This document shows positions 53,944 through 62,023 of a stretch of DNA of 64,000 bases, piece after piece (within the stretch, counting starts at the first letter, position 1; every line of letters starts with the position of its first letter). The translations under genes and the position numbers were made by a program. Source of the stretch: Streptomyces sp. NBC_01408 (GTDB taxonomy: Bacteria; Actinomycetota; Actinomycetes; Streptomycetales; Streptomycetaceae); the NCBI RefSeq assembly GCF_026340255.1, contig NZ_JAPEPJ010000003.1:62001-126000 (forward strand), in the 5' to 3' direction. The notes beneath the pieces are model-generated. The model searched no databases. It saw nothing but the letters and a program-made list of their open reading frames with translations, and was not told the origin of the DNA.

Positions 53944-54303
53944 TCACGCCGCGAGTCGTACAGCATCCTGAGCGAGGACCTGCGGCCTGCCGACCTCAAC
54001 GATCGGCCGCCTACAACTCACGGCGATCCCAGAGCGCGTGGGGAACTCCACCAGTTCGTATCGCAGCACACCCAAGGCCGGAACAGCCGCCGCGTCCAGG
54101 CCAACAGTCAACGCGGGCAGCTCGGCAGCGAGTTCCCACGATGTCGATACGAGGGAGACCACACCCAGCTCGGGAAGGTCCGCCAGTCGGAAGCCGATTC
54201 GGACTTCCGGCGTCGGCCCGCGACCTGCCTGGGCTGCCGCCTTGCGGTCAGCCAGGCTCGCCGGACAACCACACAGCGATCCACGTGCGCCCGCCCGCTC
54301 CAA
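53944..54303 (-). pseudogene. Remnant of a serine-integrase recombination directionality factor-like protein
   Basis: About 110 codons with the flavour of actinobacterial/phage recombination directionality factors: CGCPASLADRKAAAQAGRGP, then VRIGFRLADLPELG, VSTSWELAAELPAL and YELVEFPTRSG near the end. Full-length relatives are about 250-320 residues, so only the C-terminal part is present, without a credible start. It joins a reversed HTH-gene remnant at about 54303. The family call is from memory of sequence patterns. Confidence 0.5.
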
Positions 54304-54441
54304 GAAGCTGCGGCCCGACTCGGTCTGTCACCGCGGACGCTGCACCGGCGCCTGCGCCACTTCATGGACATGGCCGGAGTCCGAACCCTGATGCAGCTGG
54401 GCGGTCACGCCGTCCGACACGGCTGGGTGGAGCCGCACTGA
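54304..54441 (+). pseudogene. Remnant of a LuxR-type HTH regulator
   Basis: 45 codons ending in TGA, encoding AARLGLSPRTLHRRLRHFMD then MAGVRTLMQLGGHAVRHGWV. This matches the C-terminal HTH of regulators such as the one at 50344-51378. No upstream part of the protein remains. Confidence 0.6.
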
Positions 54442-55426
54442 GGGCGGTTCGTGCCGGCTCGCGGCCGCGAAGGCACTGCGGGGCCGGGTGCGGATGGCGG
54501 AGCTCGCCGCCCCGCTGACACCGAACCAGTGCATGGCAGCCCGTACGGATGCCGTCAGCGCTCAGCGGGGCCGGCCGGGCCGGGAGTGTCGGGATTTCCG
54601 AGGGAGAGGCACCAAGGGCATTCGTGGAGGTTGCTCGCGGCGGTCGTCGGATGAGGCGGGGGCAGGGAGAAGCCCGCCCTGTATTCGTCCTGGAGTACCC
54701 GTATCGAGCCAATTTCCGTCCGGGGCGGGGTGATTGCGCCGTCCCTGCCTGCTTCAGCGAGGCGGCATGTCACCTGTATCAGCACCGTCCTCACCGTCCT
54801 CGCCGCCCGTGCTGCTGCCAGGCGGACACGGCGCCGGGCGGCCGACCACGGGCCGCGATCGGACAGGTCATCGCAGGGGGCCATGTTCACGCAACCCTTC
54901 TCGTGGACTGTGTGCAGATGAGCCGGAAGACCCGGTCACCGTCGGCCATGTCACGAAGTGAGTTCCTCCTCGGTCGCGTGCAGTCCTGGAGGGACAGACC
55001 TTGCTGCCCCGGGGACACCCAGGGAAGGGTGGCGGTTCCTTGCGAATGTCGGCCGGGGACCCTCACAGAAACATAAGGATGATATTTCTTTTATTTTTGA
55101 CACTTCTCACCATTTTCCCGGACGCATAGCACGGAGGTGCGCCGAACAGGAATTGGGTAGACCATCGCAGAATTAGCGCGGCTCAATATCGCGGCGAGAG
55201 TTCAGCAATGTACAGATTGCCGGGGTTTTTGTGTGACTGGCCATGTGCGGATTGCCGGGGTTTTTAAGGGATTCAGCGATATGGGTCACCGCGGCCGGGT
55301 ACGCCCGCTCGGGAGTGCCGGCTCGACGAGCGGCCCGCCGCAGGGCGACGGCATCGGGGGCCGACACTTGACGCACCCGTCGGCTCCCGGGGGCACGGAA
55401 AGCTGGGCGAGGCGTCGGAGCGGCGG
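54442..55426. other. Gene-poor segment
   Basis: Nearly 1 kb without a convincing gene. Third-position bias is lost, and an A/T-rich patch (about 55068-55112, with TTTCTTTTATTTTTGACA) stands out. A possible -35-like TTGACA lies near 55096. It also contains the direct repeat listed next. Confidence 0.6.
55208..55265. repeat. Direct repeat of 23 bp, two copies 35 bp apart
   Basis: ATGTACAGATTGCCGGGGTT plus TTT at 55208-55230 and ATGTGCGGATTGCCGGGGTT plus TTT at 55243-55265 differ at two positions. They are iteron-like in spacing, but only two copies exist. Confidence 0.7.
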
Positions 55427-55771
55427 TCATTCGGCGAGTGGAGCCGGCCGGCGGCGTGAAGGGGCACTGCCGTAGAGGTCTCGCGCGAAGGGTGGCCGAC
55501 ACGGCTCGTGGACGACCCGGAACGGCTCCGTGCCGAGGTAGGGCGAGACGCCGACGGGCATCCCTCCTGGCTGTACTGGTGGCGCGGCTTCCTGGCGAGC
55601 CAGCCGGATGGCGTCCACATGGCAGGACAGGACGTGCCTGAAGCGTTGCTGACGCCTCAGTTCAAGGGCGTCCACGCGCCACAGACGGCCAGTCCCTGAT
55701 GACGTCAACGCGGTGCAACCTGTGCCCAGCGTGGCGGAGATCAGCATGATCCACAGGAAGATGTCTCCCAC
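55427..55771 (-). CDS. Possible small membrane-anchored protein
   Basis: A 114-residue frame starting at GTG 55771 with AAGGA eight bases upstream. A single hydrophobic helix at residues 2-22 (IFLWIMLISATLGTGC) is followed by a basic, Arg/His-rich domain. Third-position GC is only moderate. The family is unknown. It may be real or a decayed gene in this scarred region. Confidence 0.42.
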   Translation of the reverse strand: MGDIFLWIMLISATLGTGCTALTSSGTGRLWRVDALELRRQQRFRHVLSCHVDAIRLARQEAAPPVQPGGMPVGVSPYLGTEPFRVVHEPCRPPFARDLYGSAPSRRRPAPLAE

Positions 55772-56419
55772 AACCAGTCCTTTCGAAGGCTGACGCTCGA
55801 GGGGCGCACACGACCTGCGCCCCGGCGATCGTCCGACATAACGCAGAGGCATATGCAGAGTTGCGCTCGCCCTCCCGATTGCAGCCATGCGCAGCAATCC
55901 GCCGGCCTTGGCATCTCAGTCTTTTTGCTGATGATCAGCCGACGGCTCGGGGTGGCCGGACGAGGGGGCTGCGGCCGGCTCGGCGGGCCCCGGGCTGACG
56001 ATCGGCGCGCTCATGCGGGGCCGCGTGGCCGTCCGACGCCAGGGAAGCGAAGCCGATCGAGACGGCGGCGAGGGCTCTGCAGTGAGGGATGAAGATATGC
56101 CGGATGGCGGCCCGTGGCGGGAGTCGGCGGCACGCGCAGACTCATCCCGCGATGCATGGGGGCGCCGCCCGACGGGCGCGGTGCACCGCGGGGCCGTCGC
56201 GTTGAAGGGCGCCGGGGGTGGTGAGGGCGCGTCGCTCGGGGCCCGCATCGGCCCGCCGCTCATCGTCCCCTTGAGCTGCGGCGTGGCGGAGCGGCAGGGC
56301 GTGGCTGCTGCACTCCTGCCGTGTTTGTAGAAACGATAAAAGGCAGGGAACACTTATTCATCTGCCACCATCACCCGGATGGCGCATACCCTGACCAACA
56401 TCAACAGCGTTTATGGAAT

Positions 56420-56734
56420 ATGACAACAGCAAAGCTCCCCACCTTCTTCAGCAGGCCTGCAGAAGAAGGCGGACAGGGAGGTAACTTTCACACCGGGGCC
56501 ACCCGGATCGGAAAGTGGACTTTCACTCCACGCTCAACCGGGTGCAGCGAGGCCAGGAACGCGACGCTGGAACACGAGAGCCTGGAAATCGATCTGAGTT
56601 ACTCGTCCTCGGCCCTTGAGGACTTCCTCCACACGATGAGCATGATCCAGGTCGAGTTCGACCGGCGGTCGGGGAGCACCGCACGGTCCACGACACCGGT
56701 CGACGAGCGCTCGGGCGGCAGCTCCCGTGTTTGA
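56420..56734 (+). CDS. Possible small protein upstream of a DUF2637 gene
   Basis: A 104-residue frame from ATG 56420 whose end overlaps the start of the DUF2637 gene by 8 bases. It contains GATRIGKWTFTPRSTGC and LEIDLSYSSSALEDFLHTMS. No domain is known. The upstream 55772-56419 stretch holds no clear gene. The overlap argues for translation; base composition is atypical (lower GC) for the host. Confidence 0.42.
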   Translation: MTTAKLPTFFSRPAEEGGQGGNFHTGATRIGKWTFTPRSTGCSEARNATLEHESLEIDLSYSSSALEDFLHTMSMIQVEFDRRSGSTARSTTPVDERSGGSSRV

Positions 56735-57629
56735 GCCGTACGCATACCCGGACATCCACGGCCCCCACACCCAGCCGGACCCCACCGCGTTCTGGCGTCG
56801 GCCGGACCACGTACAGCACCACTCCCCCGAGCAGCCGCTCGGCGGGCCCGGTGAACCGCATCGGCCGTGGGATCCCGCGGAGGAACTCGCCATCCTCCTC
56901 CAGGAGAGTGCTGCACCCGGGCAGCCGGAGCCCCTCAGCCGCGTCGGCCTCGACGACACCGGTGACACGGTCAGCGCCATCGGCCTCGTCGCAGGACTGA
57001 AGCACGCCCCTGCCGAGCGGCCACCCAGACAGACCTCCAACGGGCACCGCCGGAACCCGTCGAAGTCGCCGGCAGCGACCCTGCTGCACACCGGCAGCCT
57101 GTTCACCGCCGTGCTGGTCGCCGTCATCGCCGCCGTGGTGAGCATCCTCAGTGGGCTGGCCATCTGCGACGCCCTGCGCCACAGCGCCGGACTTCACACG
57201 ACCCACGAAGTGGTGAGCTGGTGGCCCCTGCTGATCTACGGCCCCTGGATGGTCGCCTCCCTGTCCATCCTCAGGTCCGCGCTGCACCAGCGCCGCGCGC
57301 TGCATTCCTGGTCCATCGTTCTGCTGTTCTCCACTCTGGCCACGCTTCTGTGCGTGGCCCAGGCGCCCAGAACGATCGCCGCCGGGACATCGTCTGCCCT
57401 TCCCGCCATCGCAGCGCTGGCCTGCTTCCAGCAGCTGGTCCGCCAGATCACGCTCACGCGGCCGCCCCGCCAGGCCGCTCCACGGCACCGGAACCCGCCC
57501 GCCTCCGCGCTGGGGCAGACGGCCGCGGCTCGGCGCAGCCAGGACGGTGTCGCTCCCGGCTACTCCGCGGCAGAGAAACGGGCTGTCCCCTCTCCGTCCC
57601 GCGGTCGCGGATTCGGGTACGGCGCATGA
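56727..57629 (+). CDS. DUF2637 (SpdB-like) membrane protein
   Basis: A 300-residue protein. About 115 polar residues are followed by a four-helix DUF2637 block (LFTAVLVAVIAAVVSILSGL, VSWWPLLIYGPWMVASLSIL, SWSIVLLFSTLATLLCVAQA, SALPAIAALACFQQLV) and a basic tail. SpdB-like proteins are common on integrating conjugative elements, which fits the mobile-DNA remnants around it. It has a GTG start inside the previous frame. Confidence 0.72.
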   Translation: MFEPYAYPDIHGPHTQPDPTAFWRRPDHVQHHSPEQPLGGPGEPHRPWDPAEELAILLQESAAPGQPEPLSRVGLDDTGDTVSAIGLVAGLKHAPAERPPRQTSNGHRRNPSKSPAATLLHTGSLFTAVLVAVIAAVVSILSGLAICDALRHSAGLHTTHEVVSWWPLLIYGPWMVASLSILRSALHQRRALHSWSIVLLFSTLATLLCVAQAPRTIAAGTSSALPAIAALACFQQLVRQITLTRPPRQAAPRHRNPPASALGQTAAARRSQDGVAPGYSAAEKRAVPSPSRGRGFGYGA

Positions 57630-58583
57630 CGGTCGTACGTGTGCGGAGGTGTCACGTGCGCAGGTCAGGGCTGCGGCTCTCGGCTTGGGCAGTGGGTTGC
57701 GGCTGCTGTGAGAGGCGAGGGGGCCCTGGGGCATTGGAACGAGGGCCGAGGTCGCGCCGGCGGCGCGGGTGCGACCCGGGGGTTCTTCAGCTGTCGGTTC
57801 GGCAGGAGCCGGTGAGTTCCTGCGGGAGGGCCGGGCGCTCAAGTCCGTACCGTCGATGAGGTCCGACCGGCCGACAGTCCTGGTGGCGATGAGATGGGGT
57901 GTTGATGCTGAATGCGGAGGGCCGGACGGGGCCGCCGCACCGCAGCGGCGTAGGCCGCCGGGGGCGGTCCGCCGCCCGGGCGAGGGGTTTTCTGCACCTG
58001 GTCGGCGGGCGCGTCATGCGGGCGATGCAGTGGGATTCCTGAGCAGGGGTCCCGGCGGGAACGGCGCCGGCCGCCCACGACACGAGGGGGCCGAGCGTCC
58101 CGTGGCCGGCGCCCGCGAAGAGCGAAGGCGGTGACGGCCGCTAACTTCCTGGACAACCTGGTCCTTCCCACGCGTCAAAGGGGTTCTCGCCTGCACCTTT
58201 GAAACGAAGATCGAAACCGATAGTCACGGGCGATGCGCAGACTCAGCCTGACGGTGTACGCCCTTGTCCCCTCGCGGCCCGGGCCTGAACCCGCTCACCG
58301 CTCCGCAGCTCAGACCGCACGGCGCACCCCGGCCGTCCGGTTGCTGCGGCACGTCCGAGCGACGCGCCGTTGGGCATGGTCATGCCCGGCAGCGGAGGCC
58401 GCTGCCGTCGGCATCCGCAGCGAATGCGCCGGGCAAAAATGCTCAGCGCCGCGGCGCCCCCGGAAGCCGTGTGCCCCGGGTGGCGCACCAGGCCGGGGTC
58501 ACACCTCGATGAACCGAACCGAACCGAATCCACGGCGCGCTCCGGCGCCTCATCTCCCACGCCCATCACGAGAGGCCAGAAGC
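57630..58583. other. Gene-poor segment
   Basis: About 950 bp in which I see no supportable gene on either strand. Open frames here lack codon bias and domain-like content. Confidence 0.6.
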
Positions 58584-58841
58584 ATGGTGTACGAATTCAC
58601 CCACGCCGAACGAATCCAGTACAAGCGGCACCAGGACGCGGCCTACCAGGCCGGCGAAGACGCTGTCACCAACCTCCAGGCGGCGCTCGCGCTCGCAGAC
58701 CTGGCCCTTCCCTCCCTGTGCAACGACGGGCCGGTGGCGGGCCACGGCTTCGTCCGGCTCGGAGGGTGCAACGCGGCCTTCGCCAACAGACTCGCCGAGG
58801 TCATCGCCGCAGGTGCCGACGCTCTGCAGTATCAACGGTGA
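58584..58841 (+). CDS. Small unknown soluble protein
   Basis: An 85-residue protein starting at ATG 58584 with GAGAGG nine bases upstream. It begins MVYEFTHAERIQYKRHQDAA and has an Ala/Leu helix (NLQAALALADLALPSL). Codon bias is clearly host-like. No family is recognised. It ends 30 bp before the transposase remnant. Confidence 0.62.
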   Translation: MVYEFTHAERIQYKRHQDAAYQAGEDAVTNLQAALALADLALPSLCNDGPVAGHGFVRLGGCNAAFANRLAEVIAAGADALQYQR

Positions 58842-58870
58842 ACAGCCGGCCGGGAGTTGTCGTCAAGGTG

Positions 58871-59223
58871 TCACGCGCGCATCAGGAGCGGTGCGAGGGC
58901 TACGGCCGTTGGGCAGGGCGGGGCGGTCCTGTCGTACGGGGTGGCGATGCCCCGCTGTTGCTTCACGCGGTTGAAGCACCGTTCCGCGACGTTGCGGTGC
59001 CCGTGGAACCGGAACCTGCTTGTCGAAGGCCGGCGCACGGCCGCCCCGGCTGCCGTGCCGGGCCCGGTTGCGGACCTGGTCGGCCCGCTCGGGAATGGTG
59101 TGGGCGATGCCGCGGCGCCGCGGCCGGCTGCGTATCGCCTTCGAACTGCAGCCCTTGTCGCCGATGACGTGACCGGACCTCGTCCGGGGCCGGCCCGGCC
59201 GGGCCCGAGGCGAGGTACCCGTA
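58871..59223 (-). pseudogene. IS5-family transposase remnant, 5'-truncated and frameshifted
   Basis: Two frames together give the C-terminal part of a DDE transposase of the IS5 type. VIGDKGCSSKAIR and RRRGIAHTIPERADQVRNRA are in one frame. GHRNVAERCFNRVKQQRGIA and TPYDRTAPPCPTAVALA are in another. The shift is near 59010, just after the conserved FDK. The N-terminal half is missing, so the element is dead. Its 5' side abuts the cut rsgA paralogue. Confidence 0.78.
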
Positions 59224-59700
59224 TCACCGCACAGCGGCGGGCCGCCGACGGTTGGGCGGCCGCCCCCGGCGAAGGGCCAGGAAGCGCTCGATGCGGCCCA
59301 GGTCCAGTTCGACGGCGAGCGAGACGGCGAGGATCGCGTGGTCGACGTTGGCGGCGAGGATCTGGCCCTCGGACCGCTGCGAGGAGGTGGACCGTACGAA
59401 GGCGGTCCGGCGCGGCAGGTACGCCTTGACGTACCGGGGGCTGCCGGTCGCTTCGACGGCGGCCCAGTCACCGGTGCAGATGACCCGGAGCGGGTCGTGC
59501 GGGGTGACGAAGGCGGTGTCGGCGCGGACGATGCCGTCCGCGGTCATGAGGTCGCACTGGCCGCGGTCGACGCGTACGACCCTGCCGGGCAGGAGGCCCT
59601 GCTCGGCGTACGGGGTGAACTCGGCCGCCCATGCGTCGTCCCAGCCGAAGGGGGCGAGGGCGTGGGAGGGGGAGGCCTGCGGGAAAGCGGAGAAAGACAA
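59224..59700 (-). pseudogene. Truncated second rsgA
   Basis: The first 140-odd codons parallel RsgA at 52477-53643: GWDDAWAAEFTPYAEQGLLP, GRVVRVDRGQCD, CTGDWAAVEA, RTAFVRSTSSQRSEGQILAA and ELDLGRIERFLAL. After that the frame runs into IS sequence (RRGRPPNRRRPAAVR). Only the OB-fold is left; all GTPase motifs and the zinc knuckle are gone. The TTG start and the upstream GAAGGGTTCCCCTTG are shared with the intact gene. Confidence 0.85.
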
Positions 59701-59987
59701 GGGGAACCCTTCGCATTTTCCGGGGCCGGCGCGACTGCGGCGCCGGCGGTGAACCGAGGGGCTGCCACCGGCGGTCCGGCGAGGTCATGGGCGGCGGCTC
59801 CCGCCGCGCCCGGACCTGGCGGACCGTCAACTCCGCGCACAGGGCGAGGCGGACGCCGACCGGACGCCGCCGCCGGCAGCCGTGCCTCGCCGATCACGCC
59901 GCCCCTACCCCTGTCGAAGATCGTTGGAATCCCTGCGGAACCGCCGGTAGGGTCGCCACGACCGTTTCTGTCAGGGGGAGTTGAGAC

Positions 59988-60854
59988 GTGACCGGGAGTG
60001 TCGGGCAGTCCGATCCGGAGGGTGTGCCGCCCAGGCCCGCCGAGCCGCCGTACACCGCGCCCGGGACGGTGGCGGCCGGGGGCGGGGCCACGGCCGGGCA
60101 CCCGCCGCGCTGGGCCTGGTGGGTGATCGGGATCGTCGTGCCGGTGCTGGGCACGGCGGCCACGGTGTTCGCGACTGCGGGGAAGAAGGAGCCGTCGCCG
60201 CCCGCCGCAGGTGCGCCGGCGCCCCCGTCGGCTTCGGCTTCGGCGGCGCCGTCGGCCGCCCCTGCGTCGGGGCCCTCGGGGTCCGCCACGCCGTCCGTCG
60301 CCCCGCTCATCCCCTCACCCGGCCCCTCCTCGGCGTCGGCGAGCCCGTCGGCGAGCCCGGACCTGTCGGCTCCGGCCGGCTACGGGGTGCGGCAGGGCCG
60401 GTGGGGCATCGCTCCTCCGATCTGCGGAGAGGCGCTGCTCGTCGACCTCGACGCCGGGGTGTCCACGACCGCCGTGCTGGAGTCGACCGGGGACAGCGTG
60501 CCCGCGGAGCAGACCGCCCGCACGGAGCTGGAGTACCGGCCCCACTCCCAGGGCTGCGGCATGTCCGGCATCTCTCCCTCGTCCACGGAACTCCGGTCGG
60601 CCACCGGCCGCCAGGTGGGCGTGCTGCGCGCGGGTCAGCCCCAGACCTTCGAGAACTGCCGGGCGGCCGCCGGGACGGGCTTCGGCGCCGTGCGGATGGG
60701 AGGCCGGACGGCGCAGGAGCGGGGCCTGGTACGCGGCGCGGCCCTGTGCTCCGTCACCGATCAGGGCTCCGTGGCCATGGCCCTCGTCGAGGAGCTCGGC
60801 AGCGATGCCGCCCCGGCCGTGGGCGGAGGGCTCGTCGTCTGGTCCAAGGGCTGA
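59988..60854 (+). CDS. Membrane-anchored protein with Pro/Ser linker and Cys-containing outer domain
   Basis: A 288-residue protein. There is a short Pro-rich cytoplasmic start, a membrane helix at about 43-63 (WAWWVIGIVVPVLGTAATVF), a Ser/Pro/Ala linker to about residue 125 and a folded outer domain with four Cys (PPICGEAL, SQGCGMSG, FENCRAAA, AALCSVTD), likely two disulfides. The GTG start is preceded by AGGGGGAG. The function is unknown. This architecture is common for Streptomyces surface proteins. Confidence 0.75.
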   Translation: MTGSVGQSDPEGVPPRPAEPPYTAPGTVAAGGGATAGHPPRWAWWVIGIVVPVLGTAATVFATAGKKEPSPPAAGAPAPPSASASAAPSAAPASGPSGSATPSVAPLIPSPGPSSASASPSASPDLSAPAGYGVRQGRWGIAPPICGEALLVDLDAGVSTTAVLESTGDSVPAEQTARTELEYRPHSQGCGMSGISPSSTELRSATGRQVGVLRAGQPQTFENCRAAAGTGFGAVRMGGRTAQERGLVRGAALCSVTDQGSVAMALVEELGSDAAPAVGGGLVVWSKG

Positions 60855-60887
60855 TCCGCGCCGTCGGCACCGGCCCGGTGGTGAGGT

Positions 60888-62006
60888 TCAGTGCTTGTTG
60901 CGCAGCCGCGACGAGTAGTCCTCCGGCGGCAGGAATTTGGACCAGCGCTCCGGGAACTCCGACGGCATGCCCTCGTCCTCGTCGTCCTCCGACTCGCCCT
61001 CCGCCATCGCCCGCCAGGCGGCGGCCCGCGCGATCAGCTGGGCGGCCTCCGCCTCGCGGGCCCGTTCGTTGGCCTCGCGCGCCGCGGCCGTGGCCACGGA
61101 CGGCCAGACCCGGTCGATGGCGGCGTTGACGGCCGCGCCGACGAGGACCGCGAAGGCCGAGATGCCGATCCACAGCAGGACCGCCACCGGGGCGGCGAGG
61201 GATCCGTAGATCGTCGGCCCTTCCACGGTGTTGGTCAGGTAGATCCGCAGCAGGAACGAGCCGAACACCCACATCGCGAGGGCCACCAGCGCGCCCGGCA
61301 CGTCCTCGATCCACGGTGAGCGCACGGGCACGGACACGTGGTACAGCGTCGTGAGGAAGGCGATGGACAGCAGGGTCACGGTCGGCCAGTACAGCACCGC
61401 GATGACTTCCGTGCCCCAGGGCACGAGCCGTACCACCGCGTCCGGTCCCACCACCATCAGCGGCAGTACGATCGCGCCGATCAGCAGGGCGATCACGTAC
61501 AGCAGGAAGGCCAGCAGCCGGGTCTTGACGATTCCGCGGTGCCCGTCGAGCCCGTACATGACGGTGATGGTGTCGATGAAGACGTTCACCGCCCTGGACC
61601 CCGACCACAGGGCGAAGGCGAAGCCGAGGGAGATCAGGTCCGGGCGGCCGCGGCCCGTCACGTCGTCCAGCAGGGGGCGGGCGATGTCGTTGACGCCGCG
61701 GTCGGAGAGGACCGTGCCGACCGCGCCGAGGATGTTCTCCTCGATGCTGGCGACGGTGGTGGTGTCGGTCCAGTTGTCCACGTAGCCCAGCAGTCCGAGC
61801 AGGCCGAGGAAGAGCGGGGGCAGCGAGAGCAGCGTGAAGAAGGCGGCCTCGGCGGCGAGCCCGAGGATGCGGTACTCGATGCACGAGTTGACGGTGTCTT
61901 TCAGCAGCAGCCAGGCCATCTTGCGCTTCGATACGTTGCGGTAGAGGGCGCGGGCCCGATGGAGCCGCCCTGGGATCCACTCGGGTGTTTCTTTTGCTGG
62001 CTGCAC
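60888..62006 (-). CDS. YihY/BrkB-family membrane protein
   Basis: A 372-residue inner-membrane protein with about six helices: FFTLLSLPPLFLGLLGLLGY, SLGFAFALWSGSRAVNVFID (family signature region), LLAFLLYVIALLIGAIVLPL and VLLWIGISAFAVLVGAAVNA. The tail is Glu/Ala-rich. The start may be GTG 62006, only 17 bp from the divergent acyl-CoA dehydrogenase ATG, so the promoters overlap or one transcript is leaderless. Function of this family is unclear despite the old RNase BN name. Confidence 0.9.
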   Translation of the reverse strand: MQPAKETPEWIPGRLHRARALYRNVSKRKMAWLLLKDTVNSCIEYRILGLAAEAAFFTLLSLPPLFLGLLGLLGYVDNWTDTTTVASIEENILGAVGTVLSDRGVNDIARPLLDDVTGRGRPDLISLGFAFALWSGSRAVNVFIDTITVMYGLDGHRGIVKTRLLAFLLYVIALLIGAIVLPLMVVGPDAVVRLVPWGTEVIAVLYWPTVTLLSIAFLTTLYHVSVPVRSPWIEDVPGALVALAMWVFGSFLLRIYLTNTVEGPTIYGSLAAPVAVLLWIGISAFAVLVGAAVNAAIDRVWPSVATAAAREANERAREAEAAQLIARAAAWRAMAEGESEDDEDEGMPSEFPERWSKFLPPEDYSSRLRNKH

Positions 62007-62023
62007 GTCCTTACGGTATCCGC

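Noticed and set aside
54549..55076. A 175-codon plus-strand protein in the scar region
   Set aside because: Codon bias is absent, no ribosome site is seen and the composition looks like random GC-rich DNA.
55208..55265. CRISPR array
   Set aside because: Only two repeat copies with a 12-bp spacer between them and no cas genes.
58863..59471. A single 202-codon gene
   Set aside because: The frame mixes antisense or truncated rsgA with a frameshifted transposase; homology switches frame near 59010.
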